This document shows, in pieces, positions 6,746 to 10,000 of a stretch of DNA of 10,000 nucleotides. The DNA comes from Botryococcus braunii. Lineage: Eukaryota; Chlorophyta; Trebouxiophyceae. The position numbers and the translations under genes are program-made. Numbering within the stretch: position 1 is the first letter of the stretch; each line of letters begins with the position of its first letter. Below the pieces are notes generated by a model, which ran no database searches, was not told where the DNA came from, and saw only the letters and a program-made list of their open reading frames with translations. The stretch covers positions 74,284-84,283 of the forward strand of contig KV908343.1 of assembly GCA_002005505.1 (NCBI GenBank). Direction: 5' to 3'.

Positions 6746-7165
6746 TTAGATGCTACTGAGTGGTAGACGGAATGTCGTACGCAAGGGATCTGCCTTGCGG
6801 GAAGGTCTCTGCCCCCATGTGTCGCACGGAATAGGCTGCCTCCAACTGTATTGGGTCAGCGACCCACTCATACACACAGGTACGTAGTAGGCATAGTTTC
6901 GTGGCAAGAGATCGTTCGAGCATGAAAGGATGAAATCGTTAACGTGCGCAAGGTCAAAGGCCGGAAAGAACTGCCACGCAGATCTAACGCAAAACACAGG
7001 ATATATATGCTGTGCAAGAGCCAACGTAAGGTCTACATCCAAACAAAAAATCAGAGGACCGAAGCGAGAGGCAAATTGTAAGGAACTTACAAAGGTTAGA
7101 CTACCGTTGATGGCCCCGGCCAACTCGGTCCCCACTCCTCTGCCGCAAAGGTAAGCACTCAACAA
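6746..7165 (-). CDS. Unrecognised open frame, minus strand (possible exon)
   Basis: A 139-codon open frame on the minus strand has a middle section rich in aromatic and aliphatic residues (RFGPLIFCLDVDLTLALAQ, SAWQFFPAFDLAHVNDFIL) and an ending FRLPLSSI. It follows the 7214-7735 frame and precedes the 6452-6736 frame on the same strand, so the three may be exons or decayed pieces of one gene. A GTAAGT donor (7090-7085) lies inside it on the minus strand. The plus strand of the same interval carries three good donors, CACAG|GTACGT (6880/6881), CAAC|GTAAGG (about 7025) and CAAAG|GTAAGC (7151/7152), so a plus-strand gene is an alternative. No family recognised. Confidence 0.25.
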   Translation of the reverse strand: MLSAYLCGRGVGTELAGAINGSLTFVSSLQFASRFGPLIFCLDVDLTLALAQHIYPVFCVRSAWQFFPAFDLAHVNDFILSCSNDLLPRNYAYYVPVCMSGSLTQYSWRQPIPCDTWGQRPSRKADPLRTTFRLPLSSI

Positions 7166-7213
7166 TCCCTCTTATCAGCATCGAACAAGAAGCCAGTTAA
7201 GTTTATTGACGAG

Positions 7214-7735
7214 TTAGAGCTCTTCAACTATGCAGTGTTGGCACTGCGCGTGGACCCCCTGTCTCAAATAGTATACCGTGCGAGCCGCTAGTTGCCTGCT
7301 AATGTGGGTCCGATCTCTCCACATGGATCGGGAACTCAAGTAGAAGGTACCAACGGATTCCGGAGACAAGCACCATGTTGCATGTGGGTGTACCATGTGT
7401 ACCTGCTGCCCATTTTCTTCCCTTCCGGAAGAAGGCAATTTAAGAGAAATATCAGTCTCAATTTTGAATTTGGAGGGTTGCATGCTGATGCTCTGGCCTT
7501 GTTGCAGAGGCTCCAGGGGCATTTGAACCAAGCCATCATCGCTCAAGAAGATGTGGAGGGATATTTTGTTATGCGTCGGGTCAGTTGCATTATTGCGGCC
7601 ACAGTGGGTCGCAAGCTGGCTGCTCGCCGCATGTGACCTATAGCTTGAAACATTTGGGTTTGAATACTTGAATCTCTTCTTCTTCCGGAAGGGAAGAAAA
7701 TGGGCAGGAGGTTCTTGAACGTTGCCCGTTTTTCT
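7214..7735 (-). CDS. Unrecognised 174-codon open frame, minus strand
   Basis: Reading the minus strand from just after an in-frame TGA near 7738 down to TAA at 7216-7214, the frame stays open for about 174 codons with no ATG near its start. The translation includes FRKKKRFKYSNPNVSSYRS, NKISLHIFLSDDGLVQMPLE, MQPSKFKIETDISLKLP and THISRQLAARTVYYLRQG, and ends CQHCIVEEL. It is hydrophilic and protein-like. AATAAA begins about ten bases after the stop on the same strand, a possible poly(A) signal. The left arm of a 34-bp inverted repeat (7401-7434) lies within the frame and the right arm (7679-7712) near its start. An opposing plus-strand frame of 114 codons (7292-7636) overlaps it; at most one is likely real. 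No family recognised. Confidence 0.35.
   Translation of the reverse strand, partial: RKTGNVQEPPAHFLPFRKKKRFKYSNPNVSSYRSHAASSQLATHCGRNNATDPTHNKISLHIFLSDDGLVQMPLEPLQQGQSISMQPSKFKIETDISLKLPSSGREENGQQVHMVHPHATWCLSPESVGTFYLSSRSMWRDRTHISRQLAARTVYYLRQGVHAQCQHCIVEEL
7401..7712. repeat. 34-bp inverted repeat pair (one mismatch) flanking 244 bp
   Basis: The left arm 7401-7434 begins ACCTGCTGCCCATTTTC and ends TTCCGGAAGAAG; the right arm 7679-7712 is its reverse complement with one mismatch at the fifth outer base. The inner 29 bp (7406-7434 and 7679-7707) are perfect. A degenerate third copy, GTTGCCCGTTTTTCTTCCTC, follows at ~7722 in the left arm's orientation. No obvious target-site duplication lies outside the arms. 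Confidence 0.92.
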
Positions 7736-7811
7736 TCCTCAACTCTTGTAAAAAGAAGAAACTACATATGTCCAGCTACTAAGGAATGATAAGATGTCCA
7801 CAACACACTCA

Positions 7812-7812
<1 letters not shown>

Positions 7813-7861
<49 letters not shown>

Positions 7862-7862
7862 G
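7813..7862. repeat. A41 followed directly by G9
   Basis: Forty-one A (7813-7853) join nine G (7854-7862) without a break. It marks the change from the microsatellite-rich left part to the palindrome-rich right part of the window. Confidence 0.97.
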
Positions 7863-7952
7863 TGTGGGGCACACGAACCCGTTTCAGACCAAACAAAGCC
7901 AAACGGAGACTGGAAACACAACGAAGTCAACGAAAAGGGGAAGGTAAGCGCC

Positions 7953-8277
7953 GACATGTCCTATACAGGTCACGCGTGTACGAGCTGTTACATGTAAGCA
8001 CTGACATGTCCTGTACAGGGCACACGTGTACGAGCTGTTACATGTAAGCAATGACTGTCATGTCCTGTACAGGGCACACGTGTACGAGCTCTTACATGTA
8101 AGCATTGACATGTGCTGTACAGGGCACAGGTGTACGAGCTGTTACATGTGAGCACTGACATGTCCTGGACGGGGCACATGTGTACGAGCTATTACATGTA
8201 CTGACTGGCACGTCCTGTACCGGGCACACATGTACGAGCTGTAAGCTCTGACATGTCCTGTACAGGGTACATGTGTG
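7953..8277. repeat. 50-bp palindrome-rich minisatellite, ~6.5 copies
   Basis: Copies start at 7953, 8003, 8053, 8107, 8157, 8207 and 8250 (steps 50, 50, 54, 50, 50, 43). A typical unit is GACATGTCCTGTACAGGGCA, CACGTGTACGAGCTGTTACA, TGTAAGCACT. Within each unit lie the dyads ACATGT, CCTGTACAGG, ACACGTGT and TTACATGTAA. Copy 3 has a 4-base insertion and copy 6 lacks ~7 bases. The minus frame reads through as a periodic peptide (RTRVPCTGH), but since 50 is not a multiple of three it is not evidence of coding. Confidence 0.96.
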
Positions 8278-8599
8278 GTCTATGCACGATGGAGCACGAA
8301 AGTGCGCTGTTTGACAGCGAATACAGCTCCCTGCAGGGCCTTGCTATATTTTACCCGCGTGGGTGTTCCTATCAACACAACTGACGACACACAACTCTGC
8401 ATAGTTTTCCCCCTATACGTGTTGACATCAGGATGATCAGCAGGTCAACGCGTAAGGAGACCCATACCCATGCATGTGTGATGCTACTTGCTCTGACAAC
8501 ACACATGGACTCAATGCCAGCATTTGATATCGATATAAATATGTTGAAAGGCGCTTTCGCCGAATATACTATGTAACAAAGTCCACTCACAACACCGCA
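8278..8599. other. Unique sequence, no gene supported
   Basis: Mixed sequence contains a 31-codon plus frame (8289-8384, MEHESALFDSEYSSLQG...) and an 83-codon minus frame extending from the AT repeat at right. Neither has splice or homology support. Confidence 0.5.
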
Positions 8600-8601
8600 A
8601 T

Positions 8602-8700
8602 ATATATAGATATCTGACATCACATAGAAATATCTGACTTCACAGATACATAGATATATCTGACTTCACAGATACATAGATATATCTGACATCGCATATG
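8602..8700. repeat. 26-bp AT-rich minisatellite, ~4 copies
   Basis: AGATATATCTGACTTCACAG + ATACAT recurs at 8626, 8652 and 8678, with a truncated first copy at ~8607 and a diverged end (ATCGCATATG). Units contain the palindrome AGATATATCT. Confidence 0.93.
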
Positions 8701-8976
8701 TCCAGCCTATAGCTATGCAGAATTGTACACGTTTTGAGACTTGCTTGCTAGGCTCGTGATTATGAGCCCCGGGGCCCAGTTGCGCATGCAAGTGTACACG
8801 ACCATTCCTTGGTTTACCCCTCCAAAACTGGAGGGATCAGCAAATTTGAATCAAGCTGCCGCTTCTCCAAGCGTCCTAAACAAGAACATGCAGCGCTTAG
8901 TGCTGCCCCCTTGCATGGAAGCACAGAGCTTCCATGCCACTCAGGATGCATGGAATTGATGTCAACCCTACTACGG
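8701..8976. other. Unique sequence with two small hairpins
   Basis: CCCTCCA/TGGAGGG (8817-8834, 4-nt loop) and GCATGGAAGC/GCTTCCATGC (8913-8937, 5-nt loop) are perfect short hairpins; GCATGGAA occurs again at 8948. Overlapping 70-90-codon frames exist on both strands, without motifs. Confidence 0.5.
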
Positions 8977-9057
8977 AAAAGATTGGAGTGGATCCAGGGT
9001 ATGTAGACATGTACGTAAAAGATTGAAGTGGATCCAGGGTATGCAATACATGTACGT
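8977..9057. repeat. Two-copy 40-bp direct repeat
   Basis: AAAAGATTGGAGTGGATCCA + GGGTATG...ACATGTACGT at 8977-9016 is repeated at 9017-9057 with a few changes (TAGAC to CAATAC). The second copy runs into the 28-bp palindrome. Confidence 0.93.
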
Positions 9058-9069
9058 ACATGTATTGCA
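9042..9069. repeat. Perfect 28-bp palindrome
   Basis: The half-site TGCAATACATGTAC (9042-9055) is followed at once by its exact reverse complement (9056-9069), with no spacer. The left half is the end of the second 40-bp direct-repeat copy. Confidence 0.96.
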
Positions 9070-9352
9070 ATTGCAGTACAGCTGTATGGCACATGTGTAA
9101 GTACACATGACCCGGTTTGTCAAGTTACATGTGTACATATTGAAAAACCACCATTCTGCAGCCCCTGTGGGCATATACGCTTACGTAAGCTCTGAAGATA
9201 CACAGTGTCTCAGATTTGCAGCATACCATATCAACTAACAACCAAATGCGGTTATATCGATATCACCGATATCTTGCCTAATGCATTTCTCAAAGCCGAG
9301 GACTCACTGCAGCGCTTCAGCTTTGCTGTAGCTGGATAAACGCCTGCAGTGT
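9070..9352. other. Unique sequence, no gene seen
   Basis: It contains CGATATC repeated at ~9248 and ~9258 and a CACTGCAG/CTGCAGTG pair (9305-9312, 9344-9351). No coding or RNA signal found. Confidence 0.5.
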
Positions 9353-9372
9353 TTTACACCCCGGGGTGTAAA
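9353..9372. repeat. Perfect 20-bp palindrome
   Basis: TTTACACCCC is followed directly by GGGGTGTAAA. Confidence 0.95.
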
Positions 9373-9411
9373 GAGCTCTGAATGAAATTCCTTTTATTGA
9401 AACACCCATGT

Positions 9412-9443
9412 TGTACGGGGGCCAATTGGCAGGCCCCCGTACA
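9412..9443. repeat. Perfect 12-bp inverted repeat with 8-nt loop
   Basis: TGTACGGGGGCC (9412-9423) and GGCCCCCGTACA (9432-9443). The centre GCCAATTGGC (9421-9430) is itself a palindrome, so two alternative foldings exist. Confidence 0.95.
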
Positions 9444-9444
9444 T

Positions 9445-9492
9445 AAGTATGTTTTGCAAAACATAAGTATGTACGTTTTGCAAAACATACTT
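9445..9492. repeat. Nested palindrome: 18-bp arms around 12 nt
   Basis: AAGTATGTTTTGCAAAAC (9445-9462) is the exact reverse complement of 9475-9492. Each arm contains its own palindrome, GTTTTGCAAAAC, so the block can fold as one long or two short hairpins. Confidence 0.95.
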
Positions 9493-9680
9493 ACATACAT
9501 GTACCCGCATTCACACGTTATATTACCTCACTTGCAGTAGCACTAGCTCTGTTGGGGCGGCCAGCTGGTGACATAATTGCGGCAATACTACAATGTTCAC
9601 AACAATTGCATGGAAAACAGTTGCACTGTTTGAACTGGTGCCCTATGTACAAAAAGGGGGAGGGAGGTCTTCCCAGGATT
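9493..9680. other. Unique sequence, no gene seen
   Basis: Ordinary mixed sequence with a 62-80-codon frame on each strand, opposite one another and without motifs. Confidence 0.5.
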
Positions 9681-9774
9681 CCTGTACAATGGGGAATACC
9701 GGTTGGGATATTACATAACCGGTTTATTAATATTACGTAACCTGTACAATGGGGCATTACGTAACCAGTTTACG
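9681..9774. repeat. 60-bp spaced repeat CCTGTACAATGGGG with TTACRTAACC elements
   Basis: CCTGTACAATGGGG occurs at 9681 and 9741, exactly 60 bp apart, and ATTACRTAACCRGTTTA occurs in both units at different offsets. ACCGGTT (9698-9704) and AACCGGT (9717-9723) form an inverted pair. It reads as about one and a half copies of a rearranged tandem unit. Confidence 0.8.
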
Positions 9775-10000
9775 CTACCGCACTTGCATAAGCTGGCGAG
9801 ATCACGAAGCCGGACACATTAATGACCGGGGTCAATTGACTGTCAGTGGCCACCGTTAGTCAAGGGATCGACACCTGTAAGATGTCTGCAGACGGACCAC
9901 CTCTAAAACTCAACTCGGTCGTTCTCAGGTAGGGAGCGTACGCCGCTTTTCCTTGGACGACGATGAAGCACTACAACATTGCGGAAATGCTGAGGATTTT
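9775..10000. other. Unique sequence at right edge
   Basis: Apart from the possible first exon listed separately, nothing could be identified. A minus frame of ~30 codons (HFRNVVVLHRRPRKSGVRSL) overlaps the same place. Confidence 0.4.
9882..9928 (+). CDS. Possible short first exon
   Basis: An ATG at 9882 starts MSADGPPLKLNSVVL and meets a fair donor CTCAG|GTAGGG at 9928/9929 (exon phase 2). If real it is the first coding exon of a gene continuing beyond the right edge. The opposite strand also has a ~30-codon open frame here, so this is weak evidence from a start codon plus a splice motif only. Confidence 0.2.

Noticed and set aside
7953..8277. CRISPR array
   Set aside because: The whole 50-bp unit repeats with no unique spacers, so it is a tandem minisatellite.
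8289..8384. 31-residue plus-strand ORF starting MEHESALFDSEY
   Set aside because: Complete with start and stop but very short, with no splice, homology or conservation evidence.

Overview
This window is eukaryotic nuclear DNA. It holds broken-up, intron-rich coding sequence among very many simple repeats, with no bacterial-style operons, Shine-Dalgarno sites or long clean ORFs. The best-supported content is a lipoxygenase (LOX) gene on the minus strand. Its exon translations resemble the plant/green-algal type ([41 protein letters not shown]). With the G-rich 5' splice sites (GTGCGC, GTGTGC, GTGGCC) this suggests an alga, most likely of the green lineage. The species cannot be fixed from the sequence.

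Layout. Positions 1-4400 carry the LOX gene, read right to left. Four exon segments are recognisable: about 4378-4041 (end of the PLAT/LH2 domain and start of the catalytic domain), 3019-2769, 1371-1126, and 209-1 (running off the left edge). The iron-binding catalytic core should lie beyond position 1. The introns between these segments are almost wholly simple sequence: (GT)n, G17 and (GA)n; a 393-nt pure purine tract; A35; C19 and C18; a 49-bp minisatellite; a C/CT/CA tract. A tRNA-like fragment with a perfect pol III B box lies just inside one intron, on the opposite strand. Positions 4400-6100 hold a T-rich run, a ~40-bp minisatellite, a ~560-bp purine-rich tract and one possible further minus-strand exon (6092-5945) of unknown identity.

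Positions 6400-7740 look partly coding but I do not recognise them. There are three successive open minus-strand frames, one 174 codons long and followed by AATAAA, yet good splice donors lie on the plus strand. A 34-bp inverted repeat brackets part of this stretch. From 7800 to the end the character changes. Long microsatellites give way to A41G9, a 50-bp palindrome-rich minisatellite, a 26-bp repeat, and many perfect palindromes and hairpins built on ACATGT, TGTAC and TTTTGCAAAA. A short possible first exon lies at 9882-9928.

No complete gene, functional RNA gene, CRISPR array or recognisable intact transposon was found. The notable features are a lipoxygenase gene whose introns are almost wholly microsatellite and the dense palindromic DNA in the right-hand 2 kb.
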